DNA from: Ceratothoa steindachneri
Lineage: Eukaryota > Arthropoda > Malacostraca > Isopoda > Cymothoidae
Length of the DNA stretch: 64,000 nucleotides
Reading direction: 5' to 3'
Assembly: GCA_963969495.1 (NCBI GenBank)
Contig: OZ018333.1
Span: 12,881,420-12,945,419 of the forward strand
The position numbers were made by a program, and so were the translations under genes. Every line of letters starts with the position of its first letter. Position 1 is the first letter of the stretch. The notes under the pieces are model-generated. The model was not told the DNA's origin and searched no databases. It saw only the letters and a program-made list of their open reading frames with translations. Shown one piece after another: positions 12,807 through 23,774 of the stretch.

Positions 12807-12813
12807 TTTATAG
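12807..12813 (-). promoter_or_regulatory. TATA box of CAP pseudogene
   Basis: TATAAAA on the - strand in GCCTATAAAAGCTGTGAG, with CCAAT about 10 bp upstream. About 150 bp around it differ from the functional right copy at roughly one position, so the promoter looks intact although the gene is broken. Confidence 0.7.
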
Positions 12814-13294
12814 GCTAGCTATTGGCTACATAATTTGAAGCTAATTATAGCTTACTCATTTCCCGGTTTACTGCAAGCAAATATTTATTTCTCATTATTT
12901 ATCTACATCATGTTTCTCTTCAAAAATAGACGAATGGATACTAGAGAAAGAAATGTTTGCTAGGCAATTTTTTTAGGCTGCTGAGATTAATCAAGATACA
13001 CAGAAACACCAAATAGCCATTGGTCTCAAATGTTAGCGTAAGAGCTCCGATCTATTCGTGCTCTTTTCATGCTGTGGGACTGAAATATGTTTGAAAGCAG
13101 AATTTTCTAAGGAAAGATCTTACAGAAGATGGACCGAATAAAAATGTGCAGACGATACATTCTAATATACAAAACTAGTAATGCAAAATATATATTTTTT
13201 ACCGAATAAAGGTGGAATAATATTATGATATGACTATTAACTCCCGTTGCCAGTATGAGCTGTGATTAAGTGATACAGGAAAAAGTTTGGAATG

Positions 13295-13435
13295 TTGTGG
13301 TGAGGCTGGTATCTTAGTGATGAAGCACCTAATCTTAATTCAGAGATCCAGGTTCGAGTACCATTTGTGTGCTGACTCTCTGCTCTACTTGGGCTCTTCG
13401 AATGTCCACATGGGTTGAAAAAATATTAGAAACAC
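13295..13435 (+). mobile_element. tRNA-derived SINE (left arm copy)
   Basis: An A-box-like TATCTTAGTGATGAAG (13,310-13,325) is followed about 25 nt later by a B-box-like GGTTCGAGTACC (13,351-13,362), giving the spacing of a tRNA-type internal RNA polymerase III promoter. A non-tRNA body and a GTTGAAAAAA tail follow. The right arm has the same copy in reverse. It is a SINE head rather than a tRNA gene, since acceptor and anticodon stems are not formed. Confidence 0.7.
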
Positions 13436-13489
13436 CTGTTAATACCGAGATAGTCGTCCTTGGCAGCGATAAAACCTTCTAAACTTTGA

Positions 13490-14200
13490 GGGATATACAC
13501 ATACAAGCTGCTTCAGATAGTATGTATGAGAGTTTTAATCCATTCCTGAATCAGAATCTGTTACATCTCTCTCAAATATGATGGCAGGTGAAATGGCTCC
13601 TTAATTGCTGATCCTAAATAAACCAGAGAAGTTCAATTAGGTAAAGATCTAGTGATCATAGCTCATCATAGCTCATCCATTTATGCTACTTTCAACTACT
13701 TTAGCCGGGGAAATCGTCATATTATAGTTTTAGAAGATGGCACCGCAATTGGGAACTAGTGTTCGTACCATTAGATAAATATGGTCACTAAGAATCTACC
13801 AAAACTCCTTAGAAGTAATGCTACTTTTCATCGTTATGACATAAACAACGGAACTTCATGATGTAGCCACCTATAGCATTACACTATCGCCTCCATACTT
13901 CATGATTAGGGTCAGGAAATTAGGATCAAAGGATTCTTTGCGCGTCCTCCATACATACATTCCTCCTGAATAAGAAAAAAAAATGAAGATGATTCATCAG
14001 TCAAGATGGCATTCTTCCACTGGACCATTGTCCACTTATTGTGGTCTTTGCACCATTTTAGGCAGTTTTTTAACTTCAATAACATGTAGTCTCGCGCCAG
14101 CAGGAATCGTCGCCCTTGTAAGGAAACTCACATTTACGGTCTAAACGCGGCTCTTTTCAAATGCTCCGAGAATTTCCCGTTGCAGCAAAGGATGGAATTT
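13490..14200 (-). pseudogene. Tc1-like transposase relic (left arm and just beyond)
   Basis: On the - strand the sequence reads NCLKWCKDHNKWTMVQWK then a LTDESS box, the first catalytic Asp region of Tc1/mariner transposases. Further on come a YGG/VMVWG-like remnant and NIIERLW, which resembles the DFNPIE-LW block. Beyond the arm boundary (14,074) it still continues upstream as RRFLLARDYMLLKLKNC. Many stops and indels show long decay. Confidence 0.7.
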
Positions 14201-15229
14201 GAGAATGGTTTCTTCTCCCCGGCTGATATTACGAACACACTTCATCACAAATCTAGCTGGTGCTTAATCATCACAAGGGCTTCTAGTTCGTACTTTTGAC
14301 TACCCTACCTCATTTTGCTATATGTAGTTCGCATAATCTCTCAAGTGGTTTAATCGTGTCCTACGATTAATGTAAATTTGGTTCTTATACCATGGTAAAT
14401 TTATAATGTATATATCAGAAGAGGCTAAGATCTTGTGTGTTGTTAAGCGTGATTGATATTCTAAGTATATTCTAAATTGTATCGTAATTTTATATATCTT
14501 CATCTGTACATCCTAGGCTTATTTTGGTTTCGTGGGAGAACTAAATTTTGTGATTGTCCTTTTATCTTTCAGGTTCCATATAATAGTAGTAACTGCTGTT
14601 TGGGGGAAGGTTATTCTAATTAATTTCCATATATTTAAAATAAATGGATGAAAAAATAAAAGTTTAGACGTGAAATTAAAGCGATTGAGAGACTCGCCAT
14701 TGCACAAAGAAATGTACAGTCTAATTATGGTAGTCGGTTGATGAGGCTGTTAATATATTCTCCATCAACTTAACCGTCATCGACCTGACTACCATTCTTA
14801 GGTTGTCACGGTGGCGTAGCTAAGGGTGGGGCGCCGAAGGTACACAAATTTAAAATTTACCCCAGGCCCCCATTGGAAGGGGGTCCTTGGTTAAATTCTG
14901 AATTAAACTGTGTTAATCTCTACTTATATTGTTGTTGCATCAAACTGATAAATGCATCAGCTGCCACAGTAATAGGCAGCTGGCCAATTACTCCAATTAC
15001 ACCAATTACTCCAATTACTCCATGACGTAGAGCCCCAGCCACTGAGGGCAACAAAACTAAAGAAGTGGGTGCCAAGTTTGGTGGTAGTGGGTTACCTGTA
15101 AATAAATAAATAAATCTGGATAATAATAAATACCCCCCATCCCCATACTTCCACTTGATAACACCAAATTCAACAAAGCTGGACTCTCGACTCTTAATAG
15201 ATACTTTCTCCCCAATGCAAGTTTCTCCT
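14201..15229. other. Unassigned AT-rich sequence with a short CAATTACTC repeat
   Basis: Mostly non-coding. An imperfect 9-10 bp repeat (CAATTACTC/CAATTACACC, about five units) lies at 14,979-15,023. No gene-like open frame or mobile-element protein motif was seen. Confidence 0.6.
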
Positions 15230-15287
15230 AATTAATTCTAATCCTTTTGGTGTCTATACTTTCCTTCGACACAAAGAATCACTCCCA

Positions 15288-15621
15288 TTGGGCCTGCGTT
15301 CCTCCATCATTTATGAATTCACTTGTGCGCCATGCCAAAGTCGCTATGTAGGCCAAACAAGTCTACAATTAAGATGTAGGATCGCTAAGCATATCGGAGC
15401 ATCATACAGAACCAACATTCCCATCTCCAAACCCGAACACTCTTCTATACGAGAAAATTCACTACAACTTTACCACCCGCTTCACCCTGATTCCTTTTAG
15501 TATACTCTCTTCTGCCTCCTCTTCTCTGGATTTGAAAATTCTTGAATCATTTTACATCAAACAAATAAACCTGGAACTCAATGATAATTATTCATCATCC
15601 CTCAAATTATTCACTATATAG
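15288..15621 (+). pseudogene. GIY-YIG endonuclease domain of Penelope-like element 1
   Basis: SSIIYEFTCAPCQSRYVGQT is followed by LQLRCRIAKHIGASYRTN, matching the canonical Penelope GIY-YIG domain with its CxxC and R/H residues. It continues to a KPEHSSIRE segment. After a one-base shift near 15,500 the C-terminal tail LKILESFYIKQINLELND reads to a stop at 15,621. The RT that should precede it is absent. Confidence 0.85.
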
Positions 15622-16292
15622 ACAAAGGTACAACCAACCACATTCCCCTTAATAGTTTTCTTTCTGCCTAATTGTGTCCGTAATATCAGTTGATACTCCC
15701 AGCTACACCGAAAGAAGGTTAGTACTCGTGCAGAGAAATTTTTATTTCTATTTTAGTTTGTCTCATTTATATCTAAACGATCTGGTTTAGGATTGACTTT
15801 TCCTTAATTTAATGTGTTAGTCCTCCTCTTTGGCCCCTCCATTATTGATTATTTATTATTTAAACTTTCGTGCCTTAGTCTACTCATATTCATTTAATGT
15901 TCAATCACTTAAAATTGCTTGAATGTCACGATGGAGGAAAAATCAATAAAAATAAATAAAAATAAAAATAATTTAAAAAAATAAATAAATAAAAAATAAA
16001 TGGGAGGAAAAATAAAATAAAAACAACTAAGAAAAAACCTGAGAGAAGCCCTCTACACCAGGGCAACACTCAACTTCTTTTTATCTTTATATACCTACCA
16101 CAGATTTCCTACTTATTACATCAATTTCAATTTCAATTTAACTTTAATGAATTACTTGCTTCGCTCCATCGATTAATATCCGCTTTGATTACATAACCAC
16201 TGATCTAACTTATTTTGGATTGTTCGCCCTCCCGCCCTTATAATTCTTTCTTGCTGTGGTTCATAGTGAATTTCTTGTATTCCGCTTAAGAA

Positions 16293-16334
16293 TTCGCTGA
16301 TGATGGTCATCGTTGATGGCCGAAACGTCTGGAA
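16293..16334 (+). ncRNA. Hammerhead-ribozyme-like motif in Penelope-like element
   Basis: CTGATGA (16,297-16,303) is followed by a 7-bp stem II (GGTCATC 16,305-16,311 with GATGGCC 16,315-16,321, loop GTT) and GAAACGTC (16,322-16,329). The ACGT directly after GAAA is self-complementary and ends in a GUC cleavage triplet. This fits the minimal type-I hammerheads with vestigial stem III described in Penelope-like elements, which work as dimers. A weak 4-bp stem I (TTCG with TGGA) can form. One extra U sits between CUGAUGA and stem II, which may lower or abolish activity. Confidence 0.6.
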
Positions 16335-16372
16335 AATGAAATGTTCGTAACCCTCGCATATCTCTTCATATT

Positions 16373-16375
<3 letters not shown>

Positions 16376-16464
<89 letters not shown>
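16376..16464. repeat. (TA)n microsatellite
   Basis: About 89 bp of uninterrupted TA dinucleotides. It joins Penelope-like element 1 to the inverted-repeat block. Confidence 0.98.
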
Positions 16465-16468
<4 letters not shown>

Positions 16469-16612
16469 CACAGAAGGAAACTGAATAAAAGGCGGATAGG
16501 AGTTAGTACTTTCAGCTATTCGACATTTTCAAATTGTTTGTAAGTTTGAAAATGTCGAATAGACGAAAATACTAAATCCTATCCGCCTTTTATTCAGTTC
16601 CTTCCGTGGTAC
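16465..16612. repeat. Long hairpin (inverted repeat) of Penelope-like terminal sequence
   Basis: The segment 16,465-16,536 is the near-perfect reverse complement of 16,543-16,612, with a loop of only a few bases. The right half is the first part of a 119-bp block repeated downstream at 18,051-18,169. Head-to-head terminal fragments are a known feature of Penelope-like elements. Confidence 0.85.
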
Positions 16613-16658
16613 ATATTCATATTTATAGTTATCACGCGCTAACTTTCGTGATATTTCC

Positions 16659-16661
<3 letters not shown>

Positions 16662-16749
<88 letters not shown>
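16662..16749. repeat. (TA)n microsatellite
   Basis: About 88 bp of pure TA between the upstream pseudo-LTR and the RT relic of Penelope-like element 2. Confidence 0.98.
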
Positions 16750-16751
<2 letters not shown>

Positions 16752-18066
16752 CCACGGAAGGAAACAATAGGAGGGTAACATCAGATATGAGACTAGTCGT
16801 TTTTGATGTCACCTCATCATTCACCAAAGTGCCCATTGATGACTTATTAGACTTCCTAGCCTCTATTTTAAATGCTTATGACCTCCCTTTACCAACCAAT
16901 ACGATCATTGAGCTTATTTGTTTATGTATTAAAAAATGTAAATTAGTTTCAACGGCAAATTCTATGAACAAGTGTTTGGTATGGCTGTGGGTAATCCTTT
17001 ATCTCCCTTATTGTTAAATTAATATATGGAATTTTGGAAACTAGGTTGATCCCCCCTCTTTGGTCTACTCAAATTGTTTGGTTCCTGTATGTTGACGACA
17101 TCTGGGTAATTTTAAACAACAGTTTTGACATCGATAGTTTTCTTTTAATTATCAACTCATTGGTCCCGTCAATTAAATTCACCGTAGAAAAGGAAGTAAA
17201 TAAGAGCCTTCCATTTTTGGATTTCCTAATAATTAGAGAACCACATAGATTTAAATTTACTGTTTATAGGAAAGCGACAAATAATTTATCTTATGTCCAT
17301 TTTTATTCAAGTCATGCCAAAAAAATATATAATCTGCTGTTTTTTCCTCCATGTATCTTAGGGCTCTTCGAATATGTAGTCCCGACTATATAGATAAAGA
17401 ATACACAAAAATTGAAGATATTGCTACCAATTTATGCTACCCAAAGTACTTTCTAGAAAAATGTATGAATATAGCCAAAGAAACATTTTATAATTGTAAA
17501 TTAGAGACAATAGAACCTCGTAAAAACCTATTAATTTTACTTAAACATGATAATTTATGTCTGTATTGCCCATTCTAAAACAATCTTAAGGTAGCCTTTA
17601 AATACAGTAATACATTAAAAAATCTCTTAATAAAGCATAATGATAATAATGTAATTTACCGAATTCCATGTTTAGATTGTAATTTATTCTATGTAGGCCA
17701 AACTTCCAAAAATGTTTCCATAAGGACCCAACAACACAAAAATGCAGTAATTAAGGCATATCTGAATAATGCCTTAGCTGTCCACAATTCCAAAATGGGA
17801 CACGGAATTAACTGGTCAAAAACTGATACAATAATCCATAGTAATGATTTTAGAAAGAGAAATATCCTGGAATCATTTTTAATCTCCCACACAAAGGAGA
17901 GTAATCTCGATATTAGCCCAGGGCTGTTTTCGCTAGATCCAATTTTATCCCTTTTTCTAAAATCCGACTTATCTGATAGCATTAAAAAGTTGACCTCGTT
18001 GGGAAACGTGCTTAGTATAAATACTGTGTGTTTTATTTTTCTTACCATTGAGTTTGAAAATTTCGA
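16748..18066 (+). pseudogene. Penelope-type reverse transcriptase plus GIY-YIG relic
   Basis: RT blocks in order: LVVFDVTSSFTKVP (catalytic Asp of motif A, FDV-SLFT-VP in the family), a GKFYEQ-FGMAVGNPLSP block readable in another frame near 16,950, WFLYVDDIWVIL (YVDD box), KEVNKSLPFLDFLIIRE, and FTVYRKATNNLSYVHFYSSH. GIY-YIG follows at 17,640-18,000 with FYVGQTSKNVSIRTQQHKNA and a SHTKESNLDISPG tail. At least two frameshifts and stops (near 17,020 and 17,390) break it, and the N-terminus is missing. Confidence 0.9.
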
Positions 18067-18166
18067 ATAGACGAAAGTACTAACTCTAATCGGTCTTTTA
18101 TTCAGTTTCCTTCCGTGGTACATATTCATATTTATAGTTATCACGTGCTAACTTTCGTGATATTTC

Positions 18167-18169
<3 letters not shown>

Positions 18170-18212
<43 letters not shown>
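18170..18212. repeat. (TA)n microsatellite
   Basis: About 43 bp of TA right after the downstream pseudo-LTR of Penelope-like element 2. Confidence 0.97.
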
Positions 18213-18215
<3 letters not shown>

Positions 18216-18597
18216 TTTGTGTTATATTTTGTATTAAAAAAAATCCTTTCCAGAATTACCAGAAGCCACTCTATTTATTGCTCAGAAATTTGCAAAATTT
18301 ATTTCTTCCTTTTGTAAAAAGTGACTCGTGTTATAAAACTTTTGGAATAATATAATTCAACTTAGCATACGGCCATATTATAATTCGTTTGGATAGGAGG
18401 GCTTTAATAGCCTCAAGACCGCGACTAGATCGTTATCATTATTATTGAGACTCGGAAGCACCAGGCCTTTAAAACGCGCGCAACGACTTTTAGTCACAAG
18501 GAGTGACTGCCGGAAGAGTTTCCCCCAGGGGGCCCATAAACCACGAGAAATAAAGGCCTCTCTTGTTTGTTTGTTTTGTTTTGTGTATATATATATA

Positions 18598-18693
<96 letters not shown>

Positions 18694-18860
18694 GAGGAAA
18701 AGGTTGAAGCAAGGGAGGTTCAAAACGCCAAGTTTTGCCTCATCAACCCTACGGAGACAATTCGCCATAGAATTCATAATCGGCATCAAGACGACTTAAT
18801 GTCGTGCTACCCCCCCCCCCCCCCCTTCCCCTCCATCTACGGAGTCGCGAAGCTGAAATG
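18213..18860. other. Spacer with (TA)n and poly-C
   Basis: AT-rich sequence, then a (TA)n tract at 18,585-18,690 with one interruption, then a C16 run near 18,811-18,826. Open frames here are Tyr-Ile artefacts of the TA repeat. No gene motif was found. Confidence 0.7.
18585..18690. repeat. (TA)n microsatellite
   Basis: About 105 bp of TA with a single TTTT interruption near 18,602. Confidence 0.97.
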
Positions 18861-19372
18861 AACTGATCTGCCACTCATCTAGTCTCGCTCCAACTATGTC
18901 GGTCCACTTTGATAGACATAATTGGGGACGTAAAGGAAAGCAGGTTTGAGGATTAGCCCACTGTGAAACTCTACGGAAGAGACCGCCCGGTTACGACGCG
19001 ATGCTGAAAGCTTTGGGGAAGAGTTCGCTCTAGTCTCTAAGGGTAGCTTCCGGCTAAGACCACAGGAGGACATACAACCGTCCCTGTGTAAGTTGGAAAC
19101 AGCATCGATATCCAAACCCCGGATGGGGCGGCAGCCCGGGTAGTGGTAGTTGATTCTATCACCACCCATCATCAAGTCCACCACACTTCACCCATCTGAG
19201 AGGCCTCGCCCGGGTCCACCCACCATCATTCATCCCCCTCCCCCATTTGGCAGTTCACGTTCACGCAAGCTTAGCGACGAAGTAGAGGGAGTCACCAAAT
19301 AACCCTAAAAAGAAGACCACGAAGAAAAGGTGCATCTTATTGAGCAAAAATAAGTAACCCACAACGAGAGCA

Positions 19373-20915
19373 GTGCGACAAACAAAAAGCAGTGCTGAAT
19401 GGGCCACTCTCGAGAAGAGATGGCCCAGGACCACACGACCAAGATTCCTCTGCGGGTTGTCGACGAGCAGCGAATCCACATTCGAGGCCGTGTACGGCAA
19501 ACTGGGCATTGCCATGGTAAGGCCCCTGGACATATCATCGGGTTATATCGTGAAATGTGAAAAGGAGAAAGATATGGAAGATATAACCAAAGAGAAGGCA
19601 ATTGGAGTCCTACGAGCCATTGGGCTGCAGCCAGCAGTGCCACCCCAGATCCTGGCCCACAGAAGCGTGATATGCCGTCGAATCGACCCATGGATTGGGC
19701 ATCATACCGCGGAGGAGATTAGAAAAGAAATAGAGCTTCGGCAAGCCTGGGCAAAGGTAGCTGAAGTGATTAAGTTTAAAAATAGGAGGGACGGTGGCGA
19801 GTACACTCATGTGTTCAAGGTGGTCTTCTCGGAGACTACCATGGCACAAAAGGCAAAGGAACAGGGACTTCTAATGTTCAACGCCAAAATTAGCGGGGAG
19901 CAGGTGGAAAAAGGAGAGTATACTCCGGTCCAGTTATGCTTCAAGTGCTATAGGATGCAGTCCCACGCCACCAAGGATTGCAAGGAGCCGCAAGAGACGT
20001 GCTCCAAATGCAGCCAGAAGGGCCACAATTGGCGCAATTGCGTCACCAATACGGAGAAGTGCGTGAGCTGCGGGCAGGGTCATAGGACTATGGTCATGTC
20101 ATGCCCCGCTCAAAAGGATATCATGAGGAAGAAACAGGAAGCCAAAAGGAACGAGGAAAGGCGTAGGGCGAATACGTCCTACGCCCAGGCAGCTAAGGCA
20201 GCCATCTCAGAGGTGGACGCCAAAAAGACGTACTTCAAAATTGAGAACGAGGGCTCCACTAAAATTATGACGTGCATACTTCATGCGCACGTCATGAACC
20301 TGGCTCGCCCGGGCACATTCGCGACTGTTCTGAACCAGATGCTGGCAAAGAACGGGATGGAGCAAATGTGGTTCCCGGATACCCCATCCTTCTGGGGATG
20401 TACTGCATCTGCAGATGACTCCAAAAGTACAGCAGACAGCGGAGCAAGTAAAAACTTACAAACAATCAAACAAAAAAGCAAGTAAGAAAGCAGTCGAGGC
20501 GAAAACTCCTGCGCCCACCCAAATCAAAACAAACACGGCGATACATGAAAACTCGGAAACAAGCAGTTCATCGGAATCGTCAGACTCCTCTGATACTGAA
20601 TCAACTAAACCCCAGGAAAAAAAGGGCCAAAAGAAGAGAGTGAAGAGATTGCGGGCGAATTATATTAACCTGAAAATATACGCCTGCGATCAATTCCCCG
20701 TCCCAGAGGAAATAGGAACCAGGAGTATATTCCAAGGTATAAAATCCAAGATTTACAAATGGGAGTACGACTCCGAAGTGGATCCTGGAACAGTGGAAGA
20801 GGCCTTGCTCGCACAGAATGTGACGCTACATCACAGTACCTGCGAGCAAATCTCGAACGCTGAGTTCAGGAAAAAGAAGAATGGGAGGAAAGAGAACGTC
20901 ACCCAGAAACACTAA
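19373..20915 (+). pseudogene. ORF1 (gag-like, CCHC zinc knuckles) of element B
   Basis: Frame 19,373-20,485 (370 aa) includes three zinc knuckles at about residues 185-245: CFKCYRMQSHATKDC, CSKCSQKGHNWRNC and CVSCGQGHRTMVMSC, as in nucleic-acid-binding ORF1 proteins of jockey/I elements. The reading then shifts to the frame 20,415-20,915, which holds a Ser/Glu-rich acidic segment, a KKGQKKRVKR basic patch and a C-terminal part. One frameshift between 20,415 and 20,485 therefore breaks ORF1. It would have packaged element RNA. Confidence 0.85.
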
Positions 20916-20925
20916 GTGACACAAG

Positions 20926-22150
20926 ATGGAGAGAGTAAGCAACAGAATGAGGATTCTGACACTCAACGTGAATGGATAGGAGTAGAAGGCCACGGCATAT
21001 GGTAACATATTCCGAGTACTTGACCCCGACATCATTCTCATTTCAGAGCACGGTATCGACACTACAGCTGGTAATATTAAGATACCAGGCTACAGAGTAG
21101 TCATGAAGAACCATTCCCATGAAAGGTTCGATGGTGCTGCAATAGCTGTCAAGAGGAACATCTCCTTTAAACAATTACCAGAACTTGATGAGTCCTTTGT
21201 GGCAATCGAGGTTCACACCCTGGTAGGAGACCTCGTGATAGCTGCAGCATATCAACCCCCTTGACGAGCATATCTCCCGTTAAGCAACTTCTACACACTG
21301 TTCGGGCACCGCAGAATGGCATTCTTAGGGGGAGACCTCAAGGCCAGATGCCGTGTGGCGGGCTATGGTAGCACCAACGATAGAGGCCGAAACTTGGAAC
21401 TGATTATGGGAAGAAAAAACATCCCAAGGATAGGGCCGGATTTTCCGACCTATATCACTTCCAGATCAGCAACCAAGCCTGACATAATCCTAACAAGTGA
21501 AGGCTTCCCATTCAACTACCATAATGAGCCAGGCCCAATAGTCCCTAGTGATCACATAGCGATTCTCACCACAGTATCTCTCGCACCAATCTAGCTCCCA
21601 GCCCCTCTCTGGAAAAACTACGCCCTGGCCAACTGGGATCGTTACAAGCAACGACTCAGTAAATATGCGCCAGCTGACCTCAGCACGGCGTCGTTAGAGG
21701 AGATAGACAGGGAGCTGGAAAGGATAACAACGTCCATACTAAATGCAGACCGCTAGAGCATACCCATAACAGGGTATAAAACACCTCCTCAGCCCAGATG
21801 GACAGAGGAGATGAGATATATCGCTCGCGTTCACAGGGAAGTATACGAAGAAGTAAGACGGGAGGGTCCCAACCTGGAAAGGAGCTCACTGCTTCGACGC
21901 CTAAGCTTAGAGCTTAGAGAGGCCATCAACCTCCAACAGGAGGAAATTTGGAACAGCTAGTTAGCCAAAGTCGACAGCGAACTTAACCCGGCTAAGTTCT
22001 GGCGCCAAGTCAAGAACTTAAAGGGACTTACACCAAGACTTAAGGCTCGGATAAAGGAGACCGGGCACTACATGGAGGACCCGGTGGTTCTCGAGGACAT
22101 GATCAGGAACTTCTGGAAAAACGTTTTCAGGATCACACCTTAGGAAAACG
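20926..22150 (+). pseudogene. ORF2 endonuclease region of element B
   Basis: From ATG 20,926 one frame runs to 22,143 with no indel but seven stops: TAG at 20,977, 20,983, 21,592, 21,754, 21,958 and 22,141, and TGA at 21,262. APE-type endonuclease motifs are visible: ILTLNVNG, PDIILISEHG, AAYQPP, FLGGDLKARC (GDFNA-like) and VPSDHIAI (SDH). The tail of this region is an EN-RT linker. A frameshift separates it from the RT at about 22,150-22,200. Confidence 0.85.
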
Positions 22151-22202
22151 ACGAGTCGACTAGGAATTCGAAGGCCAACGGATCGAAGAACTAAATCAGG
22201 AA

Positions 22203-23687
22203 ATGCATCGCACGCACCCACTACATCAAGTCAACGAAGGCAGGGAGATGGCGGGCCACGGACGTCTCATAACATCAGAGGATGTCATGGTCACTGTAAA
22301 AGCCTTTCGACAAAAGGCACCAGGCTTGACGGGTTTTACCAGAAATAACTTGGTTAACGCCCCACAGCAGATCATTCAGGGAATCGTTAACATCTACAAC
22401 GCTTCCCTGAACACGGGCTACTTCCCGGAAGGTTTCAAGATTGCTAAGGTGATCTTCATACCCAAGGGAGGTAACCTCCCTGATCAACTGGTAAATTACA
22501 GGCCAATCGCCCTGCTGGAGTTCGTTGCGAAAGTCTACGAGAGACTCCTAGCTGACAGGCTTCAAGAACAACTAGCCGAGCTGGTAGCCAACAACCCTCA
22601 GCAACACGGGTTCAGCAATGGACGAGGAACGGAAACAGCCCTCGCCCTCCTTGTGGAAAAACTCGCTTGCAGTAAAGCTGAGAGCAAGTACGTAGATGTG
22701 GTGCTGCGAGATGTAAAGAAGGCCTTCGATAAGGTTTGGCTGAGAGGATTACACTTCAAGATCCTCAACCTCCAGCTTAACCCACTCTTGGAAAGGGTCC
22801 TTTGCAACTATGTATCCGATAGGAGAGCCCAAATTGCGATCGAGGGCTGCCAGGGACCCGAATTCGAACTCGAGGCGGGAGTTCCACAATGCAGCTGTCT
22901 CAGCCCCCTGCTGTACATAGTGTACACGATTGACCTGCCTGTTCCAGTGAGGTACGATTCGATGTATCTGCAATACGCAGATGACATCACCCAAATCGGC
23001 CTGAGTCCATTCAGGAACTCTGAAAGTCAGGCGAGGGCGACAGCTGTCGAAATTGAGAATATCAAGAGATATGAGAAGAAGTGGAAAATTAAAACCAACC
23101 GCCAGATGTTCACTATCATTCCAATGAACCACCGGAAAGTAGAAGACGTCATCGTCAACAACGAAGTCTATCCGTACTCCAACGAGGGTAAAGTCCTGGG
23201 CTTACAACTCTTTAAAACGGGATACAAGACGCACATTAAAACCAGTCTCCCTAGACAAAAGAGAGCTGAGGAAACTTTACGGTTTCCGAAGCCTCAGCGT
23301 GCCAAACATCAAAAAACTGTATATGGCCTTGGTACCCTCAGTCCTGGTGTACCCGGCCGTGATCACGCAGATGGCAAGCTGTACCTCTCTCAGAATGATG
23401 CAGAGGGTACAGAATAAAGCCACGCTGCTGATTACTGACACGCAAAGGATCGACTGTATTCGGCAATTGATTCTACACCAAAGAATCGGTCTAAAGCCGA
23501 TCAATACGGAGATCTAAAGGCTAGGGAGAAAGACTTGGGACAAGATTGACCAAGTAATACTTTCGAACATGAACCTAAATAAAAACATACGTGTGAACCA
23601 TAGACGCGCTATAGGTAGAACTGCTCTGTTCCCTAGTAGTAGAGCCTGCGCGAGAGAAGTGGTACTTCCTATGTTTACGTAGTAATA
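22203..23687 (+). pseudogene. ORF2 reverse transcriptase of element B
   Basis: Frame 22,203-23,417 (404 aa) contains AKVIFIPKGGN, VNYRPIALLEFVAKVYERLL, QQHGFSNGRGTETALALL, VVLRDVKKAFDKVW (motif A; the usual FLD is LRD), AGVPQCSCLSPLLYIVYTID (motif B, G changed to C), LQYADDITQIG (motif C) and KWKIKTN. It shifts near 23,280 into the frame 23,299-23,517, which supplies the jockey C-terminus (MALVPSVLVYP, RVQNKATLLI). Motif A and B changes plus the shift suggest an inactive copy, yet this half has no internal stop over 1.2 kb. Confidence 0.88.
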
Positions 23688-23774
23688 GTCCACAACTCCG
23701 ATGCACTAAGATTTCTAAAATACAACAATTAACTCAACTAATCCAACAAGTTCAACGATTATAAACAACGAATG

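Larger units (their letters stand above)
8016..14074 (-). repeat. Left arm of large inverted duplication
   Basis: Reverse complement of 50,192-57,284. Shared content in order: Tc1 relic, tRNA-derived SINE, CAP promoter, non-coding exon, CAP coding exons 1-3, hAT insertion in intron 3, and the first 17 nt of exon 4. Arm lengths differ (6.1 against 7.1 kb) because this arm has the full 2.1-kb hAT and lacks the 2.4-kb hAT-type insertion found in the right arm. Ends were placed by hand where base-by-base similarity stops. Confidence 0.9.
15230..16376 (+). mobile_element. Penelope-like element 1, 3' part
   Basis: Contains the end of the Penelope protein (GIY-YIG endonuclease), an AT-rich 3' untranslated stretch and, near its end, a hammerhead-ribozyme-like motif at 16,293-16,334, before running into (TA)n at 16,376. 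The RT part is missing upstream. GIY-YIG plus hammerhead plus microsatellite association is the known profile of canonical Penelope-like elements. Confidence 0.75.
16543..18169 (+). mobile_element. Penelope-like element 2 flanked by 119-bp direct repeats
   Basis: Two direct repeats (16,543-16,661 and 18,051-18,169) share TTATTCAGT, CCGTGGTACATATTCATATT and TAACTTTCGTGATATTTCCC. They frame an RT plus GIY-YIG coding relic. Each repeat is followed by (TA)n. The arrangement matches the pseudo-LTR of Penelope-like elements. The 5' end of the coding part begins abruptly at the end of a (TA)n tract. Confidence 0.85.

Noticed and set aside
20926..22143. Alternative genetic code with TAG as a sense codon
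   Set aside because: Only one decayed element shows the bias; the CAP gene and other frames give no support, so it is kept only as an observation to check.
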